Of a DNA stretch of 64,000 nucleotides, positions 18,679 to 28,359 are shown one piece after another. This DNA comes from Reinekea sp. G2M2-21 (GTDB lineage: Bacteria; Pseudomonadota; Gammaproteobacteria; Pseudomonadales; Natronospirillaceae), in the NCBI RefSeq assembly GCF_015687175.1, contig NZ_JADPQG010000002.1, positions 558,001-622,000 of the forward strand, written 5' to 3'. The first letter of the stretch is position 1; every line of letters begins with the position of its first letter. The notes below the pieces were generated by a model. The model was given only the letters and a program-made list of their open reading frames with translations. It did not search any database and was not told the origin of the DNA. The position numbers and the translations under genes were made by a program.

Positions 18679-20340
18679 ATGAGAAAACTGATCAGTCTAG
18701 CGGTCACTTTACCGTTATTAACCGCTTGTTTTGACTCCAACAACGTCAAGAATTTTGATGAGGCCGAATCGCGCCTTAATGACCTTGTGGAAAATACAGT
18801 TCAGCCCAGCCGTATAGAGAATCAGTATCGGGCCAATATTAAGCTGAGCTCAACTAACCTGCTGGAACTGCTGCCCGATATTAACGAGTTTGGCATGGCC
18901 GTTGACGTTCGTGATAACAGTCAGATAGAGGCTGTGGAGATTTTTACCAGTTCGGAGAAAGCAGGTACCGGTGTTGACGGTATCTATGTGGATCTGGCAA
19001 AGCAATTTAACGCTCAGCGTATGAAGCTGCCCAACGGCAAAACCGGCCAGATTGCGGTCCGAAAAATTGCCAGCGGTGCCGCGGCATCATTCCTGTTAGC
19101 CAATCAAAATGTGCCCGATGCCTACTCACCTTCAAACCTGCTGTGGGGCCAGATGTTGGCGTCGCAAGGGGTTGCGTTGACCGAAATTGCACGTGCAACC
19201 GCGCCCAATGTCGCCGGTGTCGTTGTGCAAACCAAAAAAGTGGATGCCATTACCTCGAACGGCGAGTTGGACATTCAGAAGTTGCTGACAGCAGTAACCA
19301 GTGGCCAGTTTGCCATGGGCTACACCAACCCTTATCAGTCGTCGACCGGCCTGAATTTTCTGCTGACCGTTTTGCATGCTTTTGCGCAGGGTGAAGAGCG
19401 TCAGATGTTGGATCCGGATGTGGCCAGTGCCTTTGAAGCTTTTCAACGCGGGGTGCCGTTTGTGGCACAAAATACCTTACAAATGCGCGAAGCCACCGTT
19501 AACAGCGGTGTGTTAGACGCATTTGTCATGGAGTATCAAACCTTTGTTAATGCCAAGGGGCTCGGGGCCTACGAGTTTGTGCCGTTTGGTGTGCGTCACG
19601 ATTCGCCGCTGTACGCCACGGCGGAAGCCGACGAAAATGAACGTTTGGTGCTGGAAGCGTTTGCCAAGTTTATTGAAGACAACAAAAATGTCGCGCGGGA
19701 CTACGGCTTCAATCGTAATCCGAAATACAAGTCAGCCTATGAGTTATCCGAAGGTGCTGTGATTCTCAGCGCGCAACGCCTGTGGAAAGACAAAAAATCC
19801 GGTGGTCGACCTATCGCGGCTATGTTTGTTGCGGACGTATCCGGTTCAATGGATGGCGACCGTATCCGAGCCTTAAAAGTGGCCTTGAACGAATCGGCTA
19901 ATTTTGTGTCATCGCGCAACAGTATTGGGTTGATCACGTTTAACGATCGGGTCAATGTGGATTTGCCGATTCGCGAGTTTGACCTGCAGCAGAAATCGCA
20001 GTTCCTGGGCTCGGTTGAGCGCATGAGCGCCGGTGGTGGTACGGCAACGAACGATGCCATCTTGGTTGCCGCGTATGAGTTGTTAAACTTTGCCAAGACA
20101 CATCCAGAACACAAGTTAACCGTGTTCGTGCTGTCCGACGGTGAGACCCGCAATGGTCTGGCACTGAATGAAGTGGACAAGATAATTCAGATGCTGCAAA
20201 TCCCCGTGCACAGCATTGCCTATGGATTTGAATCGGCCGATTTGAAAACCGTTTCCGGCTTGGTCGAAGCGTCCTACACCGAATCGTCTACCGGCTCGGC
20301 CGCGTACCAGATCGGCAACCTGTTAAACGCACAGATGTAA
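18679..20340 (+). CDS. Lipoprotein with solute-binding-like and von Willebrand A domains
   Basis: A lipobox (LLTAC, Cys at about residue 16) makes this a lipoprotein. Residues 60-350 resemble a type 2 periplasmic binding fold (NLLWGQMLASQG, MGYTNPYQSSTGLNFLL, RHDSPLY). The C-terminal 180 residues are a VWA domain with an intact MIDAS: DVSGSMDG, then the Thr of GGGTATNDA and the Asp of VLSDGETRNG. VWA domains bind divalent metal and protein partners. The start at 18679 follows an AGGAGA Shine-Dalgarno. It lies in the operon divergent from telA, which suggests an envelope component that senses or scaffolds for TelA. The ligand is unknown. Confidence 0.85.
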   Translation: MRKLISLAVTLPLLTACFDSNNVKNFDEAESRLNDLVENTVQPSRIENQYRANIKLSSTNLLELLPDINEFGMAVDVRDNSQIEAVEIFTSSEKAGTGVDGIYVDLAKQFNAQRMKLPNGKTGQIAVRKIASGAAASFLLANQNVPDAYSPSNLLWGQMLASQGVALTEIARATAPNVAGVVVQTKKVDAITSNGELDIQKLLTAVTSGQFAMGYTNPYQSSTGLNFLLTVLHAFAQGEERQMLDPDVASAFEAFQRGVPFVAQNTLQMREATVNSGVLDAFVMEYQTFVNAKGLGAYEFVPFGVRHDSPLYATAEADENERLVLEAFAKFIEDNKNVARDYGFNRNPKYKSAYELSEGAVILSAQRLWKDKKSGGRPIAAMFVADVSGSMDGDRIRALKVALNESANFVSSRNSIGLITFNDRVNVDLPIREFDLQQKSQFLGSVERMSAGGGTATNDAILVAAYELLNFAKTHPEHKLTVFVLSDGETRNGLALNEVDKIIQMLQIPVHSIAYGFESADLKTVSGLVEASYTESSTGSAAYQIGNLLNAQM

Positions 20341-20741
20341 TGGAGCCGCTGGTGGGTAAACTTCTGTCAATTGGACTCGCGGTTATTCTGCAGTTGGGCG
20401 GCCTGGTCGGCGCCCATCTCTATTACGATGCGAATCCGCGTGATGTTCTGATTGTGGTGGATTCCTCTTACGGACTCAGTGGGTATCAAAGCCAGATCGA
20501 AGATTGGCTCGACGATTTCAGCCGTTCGCAGCGCTACAGCGAATTGCATTTCGCCACGGATAAATCTTATTTGGGTAAAGGGGATGCGAACCGCGACAAA
20601 CTGTTTCGGGTGAGCTTTGGCAAAATGGACGCCAGTTTGCTGAATCAGAACTATCCGGACAAGCAGTACGATGAACGTGTTTTGTTGACCTTTACTGGCG
20701 CGGATGCCAGTGGTTGGGAAGTGGTGTCGTTTAGTCAGTAG
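20340..20741 (+). CDS. Small membrane-anchored protein, possible degenerate VWA-like fold
   Basis: This 133-residue protein overlaps the preceding stop by one base (TAATG), indicating translational coupling. An N-terminal helix (LLSIGLAVILQLGGLVGAHL) anchors it. The following DVLIVVDSSYGLSG looks like the first strand and loop of a VWA or Rossmann-like domain, but the DxSxS metal site is incomplete. It ends with VLLTFTGADASGWEVV. It probably works with the upstream VWA lipoprotein. The family is not recognised. Confidence 0.75.
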   Translation: MEPLVGKLLSIGLAVILQLGGLVGAHLYYDANPRDVLIVVDSSYGLSGYQSQIEDWLDDFSRSQRYSELHFATDKSYLGKGDANRDKLFRVSFGKMDASLLNQNYPDKQYDERVLLTFTGADASGWEVVSFSQ

Positions 20742-21751
20742 TATATTTACCGTTTGTGCTGCTGTGTGCGAGTGAACAGGGCGTATCAGTTTCGGCCATA
20801 AAATAGGTATAAATGGGCGCTGCTCCGAATTGCAGTAACTAAGCTTGATTTTAGTGTCCTGAGTCTGAAGTTCGTATCGCTTCAGAGCTAATGGGAAGCG
20901 CTAGTACAAGGCGCTCTTCGTAGAGAATATCGGGATCTTTTCAAGAAGAGCAACGCCGTAATAGTGTTTTTCATGAGCTCCCTTGGGGCGCGCCATTCAA
21001 GCTCTCTAGCGTTGTTCTGCCTCTTGCCAATGGAATAACCATTGACTGCGAGACACGCCTAGCTATTGAACTTGAATGGCACGCTGAATTCATGCGAACT
21101 TCTGACTCAGGACACTAGCTGTAACTATAATATCCGAGTTCAACGGCAGCCTGTTTTAACTGAGTGTCCTTTATCGTTCTTAACGAACGAATCTTTCGGC
21201 GGTTTTTTCTTTCCAAGGGGCGATCCCCTTGAACCCCCTTTGTCGCCCACTTTGGTGTTCTGCCATGCCGGACACGTTCTTCGAACGGTCGCTTAAGCGT
21301 GCTTCCCTGCACGCGCGGCGCTTGCAAGGGCATCCTGCCCTTGAATCCGTTGCGATGTGCCCGTCATCTCAGCCAAAGCAGATGCGACGAAACAGTTATT
21401 TACACCAGTCCTCGGTACATAGAATTTAAAGGTTGGTTTTATCGATCGAGACAGTAACTCTTGCCACGGTATTTCCCGTCTTTCAAACGACCACGCGGAG
21501 CGATTTTCGTCTTACAGGTTGGTCAATTAAGGATACTTGCTCAAGTAAGTCAGCCATGGATGGTGGTCACGAATGACCCTGTCAAAGACGAAAATGCCGA
21601 GAGAGAATAGTCGTTAGTGGCGGTTTGGGTTGTTAAGTAACAAGCCCGAATCTTCGGACCGTTATGACCCTTGACGGCGAAAATTGCCTAATGAAACCAT
21701 CTCATTTAGTGATTCAAGTACCTCCGCAGAACGTCTTATGGTCATTGCTTT
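20742..21751. other. One-kilobase stretch without a credible gene
   Basis: It holds a MITE-like element at 20853-21116, two GC-rich hairpins (CAAGGGG-CGAT-CCCCTTG at 21214-21231 and CAAGGGC-ATCCT-GCCCTTG at 21325-21343), and about 400 bp in which I see nothing. Short overlapping frames exist on both strands but have no Shine-Dalgarno and no recognisable product. Confidence 0.7.
20853..21116. mobile_element. MITE-like element with 22-bp terminal inverted repeats
   Basis: The left end AGTGTCCTGAGTCTGAAGTT and the right end, read on the other strand, match at 21 of 22 positions (20853-20874 against 21095-21116). The 264-bp body has no transposase. About 130 bp at its right side recur at 59848-59981. 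The size, the terminal repeats and the second copy fit a non-autonomous transposable element. Confidence 0.75.
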
Positions 21752-23776
21752 TCAACTATTCAACAAAGCCCGCAGATCACTGATGGTGTTGGCATTTTTT
21801 TCTTTATCCTGAGGCGTACTGTTGTTTTCAGCGCCGACCCAGGTGACATCTCCGGGCGGTAATTCGTCGAGGAACCGGCTCGGTGTGCAGTCGAGAAACT
21901 CTCCAAATTGCTTACGCTTGGCGGCAAAGGTCAGGGCCAGCGTTTTTTGCGCGCGCGTAATACCAACATACATCAGGCGACGCTCTTCCTCGATGTCGCC
22001 GCTTTCAATGGAGTTACGGTGCGGCAATAACTCTTCTTCGAGACCCATGACAAACACGTGGGGAAATTCCAGACCTTTTGAGGCGTGCAAGGTCATCATT
22101 TGCACCGCATCTTCTTCGCTTTCTTCTTCCTGTCGCTCCATCATGTCGCGCAACACCAGCTTGGCAATGGCTTCGCCGATCGCGAGATCGGTATCGTCAT
22201 CTTCGTTGCCGCGCTCCATCATCGATTGCAAACCATCAATCAGAATGTGCACGTTGGCCAGTCGCTTCTCGGCCATTTTGTCCGTCGTGCTGTCCTGTCG
22301 TAACCAAGCTTCGTAGTTGATGTCGGTGATCATTTCGCGGATCACCATGACCGGGTTTTCCTGAGTATGCAGTTTTTCAATGGTACGGTTTAACCAGGAG
22401 GTAAACCGCTCCAGACGCTCCCCAGCTTTTGGCGTCAGGTGTTGACGCAGACCGAGCTCAGCACAAGCCGATGACAAGCTGACGCCACGTACCGCGGCAT
22501 AGTCGTTGAGTTTTTCCAGCGTCGACGGACCAATCTCTCGACGCGGGGTGTTGATGATTCGCAGAAAAGCGGCGTCGTCATCCGGGTTAATCAACAGGCG
22601 TAGGTAGCTCATCACGTCTTTGATTTCCGCTTTCGCAAAGAACGACGTACCGCCGTTCATTTTGTATGGAATGCGGTTCTGTTGCAGTTTCATTTCCATG
22701 ATGCGGGCCTGGTGGTTCCCGCGATACAAAATGGCAAAATCCTTGTAACTGCAGCGGCGCACCAGATGCTGGTGCAAAATTTCATTGGCGATGCGTTCAG
22801 CTTCGGCGTCATCGTTTGGCGTGCGGATAATGCGAATCTTGTCGCCTTCTTCCATTTCGCTCCACAGGGTTTTGGTAAACACGTGTGGGTTGTTGTCGAT
22901 CACCGTGTTGGCCGCTTTCAGAATCAGTTTTGTCGAGCGGTAATTCTGCTCCAGCTTGACCAGTTTCAGGTGCGGGAAATCTTCTTGCAGCTTCACCAGG
23001 TTCTCGGGCCGCGCGCCCCGCCAACTGTAAATGGATTGGTCATCATCACCCACCACCGTAAAACGTGGGTCGTCACCCACCAGCAGCTTGACCAACAGGT
23101 ATTGTGAAATGTTGGTGTCCTGATACTCATCGACCAACAGGTAGCGAATTCGGCGCTGCCATTTCTGCAGCACTTCGGCATGGTTCAGGAACATCAATGT
23201 GGGCAAACGGATCAGATCGTCAAAATCCACAGCGTTGTAAGCGCTGAGCATCCGGTTGTATTCCGCGTACATCTCCACGGCCAGTACATGGTTGGCGTCT
23301 TCCATTTTGCCGCGCAGATCTTCTGGTTCTTTCAGGTCGTTTTTCCACAGGCTGATCAAATTGCGGAAATAGTCGGCTTCGTCCACGGCATTGGGCGCGG
23401 TACGTAATACGATGTCTTTGATCAACGCTTTGGAGTCGTGATCGTCAAACAGCGTGAAATTGCTTTTCAGGCCAATAGCATCGGCCTCTTTGCGCAGAAT
23501 GTTCAGACCGAGGTTGTGGAACGTAGAGACGATTAACCCATGCGACTGCTTACCCTTAACCAGTTTCCCGACCCGGGCTTTCATTTCCCGGGCGGCTTTA
23601 TTGGTAAAGGTAACGGCCGCGATGTTATGGGCTTTGTAACCGCATTCCTGAATCAGATAGGCGATCTTTTGTGTGATTACCGATGTCTTACCGGACCCAG
23701 CACCTGCCAGCACCAGCAATGGACCGCTGATGTATTCGACAGATTCTTGTTGGCGAGGGTTTAACTTGTTGGCCAT
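21752..23776 (-). CDS. rep: ATP-dependent DNA helicase Rep (UvrD/Rep superfamily 1)
   Basis: At 674 residues this matches the usual length of Rep. Superfamily 1A motifs are in order: Q motif (LNPRQQESVEY), Walker A AGAGSGKT at residues 24-31, Ia (TFTNKAAREM), Walker B LLVDEYQDT, III (VGDDDQSIYSWRGA), IV (LEQNYRST), V (LHASKGLEF) and VI (YVGITRAQ). Rep is a 3'-5' translocase that clears protein roadblocks ahead of replication forks. The start MANKLNPRQQ matches Rep N-termini. It is divergent from the haem-lipoprotein operon and has no operon partner. Confidence 0.97.
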   Translation of the reverse strand: MANKLNPRQQESVEYISGPLLVLAGAGSGKTSVITQKIAYLIQECGYKAHNIAAVTFTNKAAREMKARVGKLVKGKQSHGLIVSTFHNLGLNILRKEADAIGLKSNFTLFDDHDSKALIKDIVLRTAPNAVDEADYFRNLISLWKNDLKEPEDLRGKMEDANHVLAVEMYAEYNRMLSAYNAVDFDDLIRLPTLMFLNHAEVLQKWQRRIRYLLVDEYQDTNISQYLLVKLLVGDDPRFTVVGDDDQSIYSWRGARPENLVKLQEDFPHLKLVKLEQNYRSTKLILKAANTVIDNNPHVFTKTLWSEMEEGDKIRIIRTPNDDAEAERIANEILHQHLVRRCSYKDFAILYRGNHQARIMEMKLQQNRIPYKMNGGTSFFAKAEIKDVMSYLRLLINPDDDAAFLRIINTPRREIGPSTLEKLNDYAAVRGVSLSSACAELGLRQHLTPKAGERLERFTSWLNRTIEKLHTQENPVMVIREMITDINYEAWLRQDSTTDKMAEKRLANVHILIDGLQSMMERGNEDDDTDLAIGEAIAKLVLRDMMERQEEESEEDAVQMMTLHASKGLEFPHVFVMGLEEELLPHRNSIESGDIEEERRLMYVGITRAQKTLALTFAAKRKQFGEFLDCTPSRFLDELPPGDVTWVGAENNSTPQDKEKNANTISDLRALLNS

Positions 23777-24064
23777 AGAGTCTCAGTTGGGTAAAACGGC
23801 CGGCGATTTTAGCAGGCTGAAGGTTCAGCCCCAAGATGTCATTTGGATCGACGGGTGTTTGTTTTTTCGCGCAATTCCCTTTCCGCTCAGAGAGCGCACC
23901 GCTATAGCGCATTTGCTGCCAAACAAGGCTTTTTCGACGTTTTTTTGGCGATTTTGAGACACAGGTAACCAAATTACGACAGAAAAATGCGTCACAGTTC
24001 CTCGGCTTTTCGCAACTTTACTGCATACTTTGTAGTCAATTGAGAATTGATATCAAAGAACTCT
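23777..24064. promoter_or_regulatory. Divergent intergenic region between rep and the haem-lipoprotein operon
   Basis: This 288-bp gap must hold promoters for both directions. AT-rich segments occur near 23930-23950 and 24010-24060, but I cannot identify a convincing -35/-10 pair or operator. Confidence 0.4.
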
Positions 24065-26701
24065 ATGCTGAACTTCAATCGCTTTTGGAATCCGACCACT
24101 CGATTATGGCTGACCTTTAGCGGCCTCGCTCTGCTCGCGGGCTGTACACAGGATCTCACCAATCTGAATGGCGAGAATGTTTTCGCCGACGGTAAAAACC
24201 TAACGGAAAATGTCGTGGTGAATTGTACAGAGACCGATCAGGATTTTTTTGATCGTGCCGTCTGGCCGACGCTGGTGACCAGTTGTGTCGGTTGCCATGG
24301 CGAAGCGAATGCCAGTGGCAGTGACGCGCCACCTCTGGTGTATCCGGCAAATCGTTCGGACGCCTACGGTATTATCCGCGACTATGTCGAGCGTGAAGGG
24401 ATCAAGTTAGCCAACAAACCGTCCATGAACGGTGAGGGCCACACCGGCGGTAAGGTTCTCACGTTAAATTCAACGGAAGTGTCCGGGTTAGCGGAGTTCG
24501 TGGTACGCGTTCAGGATGGCGGTGCGTCCTGTCTTGATAACGGCGGGCAAAGTGCCCGAGAGGCGGGTTTCAGCGATGTGATCAACATCAGCGCAGCGCG
24601 GACGGTACGAAAAGCCGCGATTTTGATGCAGGGCCGCATGCCGACCCAAAATGAGCTGTCCAGTGCGCAAAGTTCCGAGCAAGGATTAGCGGACGTCCTG
24701 ATGGGCTACTTACAGGGTGACACCTTTGATACCTGGTTAATGAACAGTGCCAACGATCACCTGTTAACCCGTAAGTACGTGACCGGCCAGACCGAAGCTC
24801 AGGAAGCCTTGAGTGCGGACACCTATAACTACAGCGGCCTTTATGACCGCACCTCTGCCGCATTCGATGCCGCCGAAGCGGCGGAAGTCGCTTGCGCGGA
24901 CGCGGGTGGCATGCCTGCCGCCGATGCAGCGCAACCCGAGTGTCGTGAGGCGCAAGCGCTGCGCGCCACGGCAGGCATTATTTACCGAGAGACGCAACGG
25001 GCCATCGCGGAAGAGCCTTTGCAGTTGATCCGCCATGTGGTCAGTAACGATCGGCCGTACCGGGAAATTCTGACCGCAGACTACATGATGATGAACCCCT
25101 TCACCTACGATGTACTCGACGGTGCAACCTGGTCTGCCGGGTACAATGATATGGACGCAACAGACTGGCGTCCCGGCCACATCCGCCAATACCAAGTGAA
25201 TTGGAACACCACGCTGCAGGCCAAAACAGGCAAGGCTTATCTGCCGTCCGCTGGGGTGCTGAGTTCTCCGGTGTTTTTACTGCGTTACCCATCGACAGAT
25301 ACCAATCGGAACCGTGCGCGAGCGCGCTGGACCTATTACTACTTCCTTGGCACCGATATTGAGCGCTTGGCAGTGCGCGCCATGGATCCGGAAGAGCTGA
25401 AGAACGTGACCAACCCCGGTGCAGAAGGCAGCAGTTGTTTTGGTTGTCACAAGATCATGGACCCGGTTGCGGGGGCGTTCCAGAGTTGGGGCAATGCCAG
25501 CCAGTATCTGGTCCGCAACGGTAACGACAGCCTGCCCCAGGTCTATGTCGACGGGGATGAGTACGTGGCTGGAGACCATTGGTACCGTGGACAACTTAAA
25601 CCCGGATTCAATGGCACCGATATGCCGGTTAACCGCGACTACGGCAGCAACACCACACACGACGACGGTCTGCAATGGTTAGCCGAACAGCTGGTGGCCG
25701 ATGCCCGTTTTGGTACTGGAACCGCCAAGTTCTGGTTTAAAGGCGTGTTTGGTCGTGATCCGCTGTTAGCGCCCACCGCAACAGAAGACGCCGACTATGA
25801 GGCCCGCTTGCAAGCCTATTTGGATGAGCAGGACCTCATTGCCGAATGGGCAGCTGACTTCCGCGCGGCCAATGATAATTTGAAAACTCTGTTAGTGGAT
25901 ATGATGATGTCCCCACTGTTCCGTGGCGAAAGCACCACGGATAGCGATGCTCAACGCCTGGCGGCATTGGATCAGCTCGGCCTTGGACGCCTCTTATCGC
26001 CGGAACAACTTGCGCGCAAGCTGGTGGCCACAACGGGATTCAACTGGCGCTGGCCATGGCAGGACAACAGTCAATTGCTGGAAAGCTACTATATGTTCTA
26101 CGGCGGCATTGATTCCGATGGCATCACCAAACGGCCAGAGGCACTGAACAGTCTGATGTATTCGGTCACTGAACGGATGGCGAATGAGTTGTCCTGTTCA
26201 ATTGTGGCCAGTGAGTTTTGGCCCGCCATGCCGCGAACCCTGTTCACCGGGGTGGCCATTGAAACAGACCCAAACACCGTAGAAGGCGAAGCCGCCATAC
26301 GTGGTGCTATCAACAATATGATGTGGCGGTTGTGGGGCGTCAGTGACAGCGATGAACTCGATGCGCTGTGGGGGCTCTACAAAGCGCTTTACGATCAGCG
26401 GATTGCCTGGCGCACCGACGACGATCAAAACGGTGGTGTTTACGTCGCTGACTACCTGAGTTATGCCGCAGAATGGGATGGTGATCGTACCGACACCGCG
26501 CAGGATGAGTTTTGCCAACTGATCAATGCCGAAGGTGACGAGTATCCGCAGGATTGGGCGGGTATCGCACCGGCGGATTGGGCGAATCCGGCCTTAGTGC
26601 GCGAGCATTTGGGCAGCAACTACAACCCCGAGCAAACACTGCGCCCTTGGGTCGGCGTTTTAACCGCCATGCTCACCGACATTCAGTTTTTAACGGAGTA
26701 A
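24065..26701 (+). CDS. Secreted lipoprotein with two CxxCH haem-binding motifs (DUF1588/DUF1592-like)
   Basis: A lipobox (LALLAGC) follows the signal sequence, so the mature 860-residue protein is lipid-anchored outside the cytoplasm. The first c-type haem site, SCVGCH, is near residue 76 and the second, SCFGCHKIMDPVAGAFQSWG, lies in the middle; the latter resembles the DUF1588 motif. Such proteins (also in the PSD1/DUF1549 group) are typically encoded next to a DUF1501 protein, as here, and their biochemical role is unknown. The ATG at 24065 is preferred to the TTG at 24047; the Shine-Dalgarno is weak. Alanine-rich inserts (SAAFDAAEAAEVACAD) are probably surface loops. Electron transfer or oxidation of an envelope substrate is inference. 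Confidence 0.85.
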   Translation: MLNFNRFWNPTTRLWLTFSGLALLAGCTQDLTNLNGENVFADGKNLTENVVVNCTETDQDFFDRAVWPTLVTSCVGCHGEANASGSDAPPLVYPANRSDAYGIIRDYVEREGIKLANKPSMNGEGHTGGKVLTLNSTEVSGLAEFVVRVQDGGASCLDNGGQSAREAGFSDVINISAARTVRKAAILMQGRMPTQNELSSAQSSEQGLADVLMGYLQGDTFDTWLMNSANDHLLTRKYVTGQTEAQEALSADTYNYSGLYDRTSAAFDAAEAAEVACADAGGMPAADAAQPECREAQALRATAGIIYRETQRAIAEEPLQLIRHVVSNDRPYREILTADYMMMNPFTYDVLDGATWSAGYNDMDATDWRPGHIRQYQVNWNTTLQAKTGKAYLPSAGVLSSPVFLLRYPSTDTNRNRARARWTYYYFLGTDIERLAVRAMDPEELKNVTNPGAEGSSCFGCHKIMDPVAGAFQSWGNASQYLVRNGNDSLPQVYVDGDEYVAGDHWYRGQLKPGFNGTDMPVNRDYGSNTTHDDGLQWLAEQLVADARFGTGTAKFWFKGVFGRDPLLAPTATEDADYEARLQAYLDEQDLIAEWAADFRAANDNLKTLLVDMMMSPLFRGESTTDSDAQRLAALDQLGLGRLLSPEQLARKLVATTGFNWRWPWQDNSQLLESYYMFYGGIDSDGITKRPEALNSLMYSVTERMANELSCSIVASEFWPAMPRTLFTGVAIETDPNTVEGEAAIRGAINNMMWRLWGVSDSDELDALWGLYKALYDQRIAWRTDDDQNGGVYVADYLSYAAEWDGDRTDTAQDEFCQLINAEGDEYPQDWAGIAPADWANPALVREHLGSNYNPEQTLRPWVGVLTAMLTDIQFLTE

Positions 26702-26705
26702 CGCC

Positions 26706-28022
26706 ATGCAACGACGGGAACTATTAAAAGCCATGGCAGCTGCCGGTTTATTGCCCAGTGCCGGCTTGCTCAGTGCGCCGGCGCACGCTGCGGTAACCCG
26801 CTACGAAGGTCCGGTGTATATCGTGCTGTTCGCAGAAGGTGGGTGGGATGTCACCAGTCTGTGCGATCCTAAAGACGGATTGATTCGCCCACCGGGCAGT
26901 AATGCGGATGTCCGCATTAATCAATGGTCGGCGACACAGTCGATTCAGAGCGCAAACGGTATTTCGTATGCACCGGTGGCCGACAACGGCAGTCTGTTTA
27001 CCAATCATGGCGCGAAAATGATGGTCATTAACGGGCTGGATGCGCAAACCAACGCGCACTCCGCCAGTGTTCGCCATGTCTTTTCGGGACGTTTTGCCGA
27101 TGGTTATCCGGCAGTCACGGCGCTGGCGGCTGCACAGCACGGTGCCGGGCTGCCCCTGGCGTTTCTCAGCAACGGTGGCTACCGGGAAACCGCCGGGTTA
27201 ACTAATTTTTCGTTGATGCAGGACCCAAGCTCGTTGGGTAACCTGATCAATACCAACGCGACGCCGTGGGGACCGACACAATTCCAACGGCCGGAACAGC
27301 TGAGCACCGTGCAGGCGTATCGTCAGGCACGGCTCGACCGGTTGCAGGCCCGGCAGGCATTGACCGAGCGCTTAAAACAGTCGGCCCAGTTTCTGGAACA
27401 AAGTGCAGCCGGGCGAGATCAACTCAGTTCACTGAATGAATTTATGCCGGAGACGTTAGCGTCCACCACGGACATTGATGGCAACTGGTTTCCTCTGTTG
27501 CGTCAGATTCAACTGGTGTTGGTCAGTGCGGCGGCGGGTTTAACCGTTGCCGCAGATGTGGTTCATTGGGGGTTTGATACTCACGCCAATCACGATGCCG
27601 ACCATGGCGTGGCGTTGCGCAACCTAGCGGCAGGTATCGACTACATCTGGACGGAAGCCGCCGCGATGGACGCCTTACACAGTACCAATCTGGTGAGTCG
27701 GCTGCGCGTGGTCGTCGCCTCTGACTTCTCACGTACACCCTGGTACAACGACGGTAACGGCAAAGACCATTGGCCTATCGGTAGTGCCATCCTGATGCAG
27801 GATGGTGGCTTTAGCCAATCAGTGGTGGGCGCGACAACAGCGACTCACGACGCATTGGGGCTTAATGCAAATTTTGAAGCACAGCCCGAAGGACAGGGCG
27901 CCATCATTACCCCGGCGCACTTTCAGCGCTTGTTACGCCATTGGAGTGGTACGGATACGGCAAACTTCTCAACGCTGTTCCCGCTGGATGACAGTGGCTT
28001 AGATTTGCGTAGCTTGGTGTGA
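26706..28022 (+). CDS. DUF1501 family protein with Tat-like signal
   Basis: The protein (438 residues) begins MQRRELLKAMAAAGLLPSAG, a twin-arginine-type signal (RRELLKA) ending near AHA. The mature part starts with VYIVLFAEGGWDVTSLCD, typical of DUF1501 proteins, and holds a Gly/His/Asp-containing HWGFDTHANHD motif in an alkaline phosphatase/sulfatase-like setting. It starts 5 bp after the preceding stop, with a GGAG Shine-Dalgarno inside the end of the upstream gene, so the two are an operon. The pairing of a haem protein with a Tat-exported partner is widespread but unexplained; a complex in the periplasm is inferred. Confidence 0.85.
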   Translation: MQRRELLKAMAAAGLLPSAGLLSAPAHAAVTRYEGPVYIVLFAEGGWDVTSLCDPKDGLIRPPGSNADVRINQWSATQSIQSANGISYAPVADNGSLFTNHGAKMMVINGLDAQTNAHSASVRHVFSGRFADGYPAVTALAAAQHGAGLPLAFLSNGGYRETAGLTNFSLMQDPSSLGNLINTNATPWGPTQFQRPEQLSTVQAYRQARLDRLQARQALTERLKQSAQFLEQSAAGRDQLSSLNEFMPETLASTTDIDGNWFPLLRQIQLVLVSAAAGLTVAADVVHWGFDTHANHDADHGVALRNLAAGIDYIWTEAAAMDALHSTNLVSRLRVVVASDFSRTPWYNDGNGKDHWPIGSAILMQDGGFSQSVVGATTATHDALGLNANFEAQPEGQGAIITPAHFQRLLRHWSGTDTANFSTLFPLDDSGLDLRSLV

Positions 28023-28122
28023 AGAAGCAACTTACGTAGCTTAACAAATCGACACCATAACTTACCTTGGTGGTAACGGTGTCGACTACATTGAACGGAA
28101 GAATCAGCAAAAGGAGCGTCTG

Positions 28123-28353
28123 ATGATTCCGAAAGCCCTCTATGAAATGTTACCTGGTCTTTATGCCGCTGGTGCGGTGTTAACTCTCGCGATAAACGAC
28201 TCACCCTTGCGTTTTTTCCCAGCGACGCTGCTGTTGTTTACGGCGGGTCTTGTGTTTTATCTGCGTTACGATTTTCGACACCTGCCGGCGAAAGAACGCG
28301 CCCAACGTATGGCCGAGCACTACCGGCAACAGCGGCGTAAACACAGTCTATAA
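28123..28353 (+). CDS. Small two-helix membrane protein, unrecognised
   Basis: This 76-residue protein has helices LYAAGAVLTLAI and FFPATLLLFTAGLVFYL, then a basic amphipathic tail (RAQRMAEHYRQQRRKH) that should lie in the cytoplasm. A strong AAAAGGAG Shine-Dalgarno precedes the ATG. It stands alone 100 bp after the DUF1501 gene. I do not know a family. Confidence 0.75.
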   Translation: MIPKALYEMLPGLYAAGAVLTLAINDSPLRFFPATLLLFTAGLVFYLRYDFRHLPAKERAQRMAEHYRQQRRKHSL

Positions 28354-28359
28354 AACAAT

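Noticed and set aside
21066-21429. Overlapping short frames in the gene-free region near 21 kb
   Set aside because: Three frames on two strands overlap, none has a Shine-Dalgarno, and the composition (Arg/Ser/Pro-rich) fits noncoding hairpin-rich DNA.
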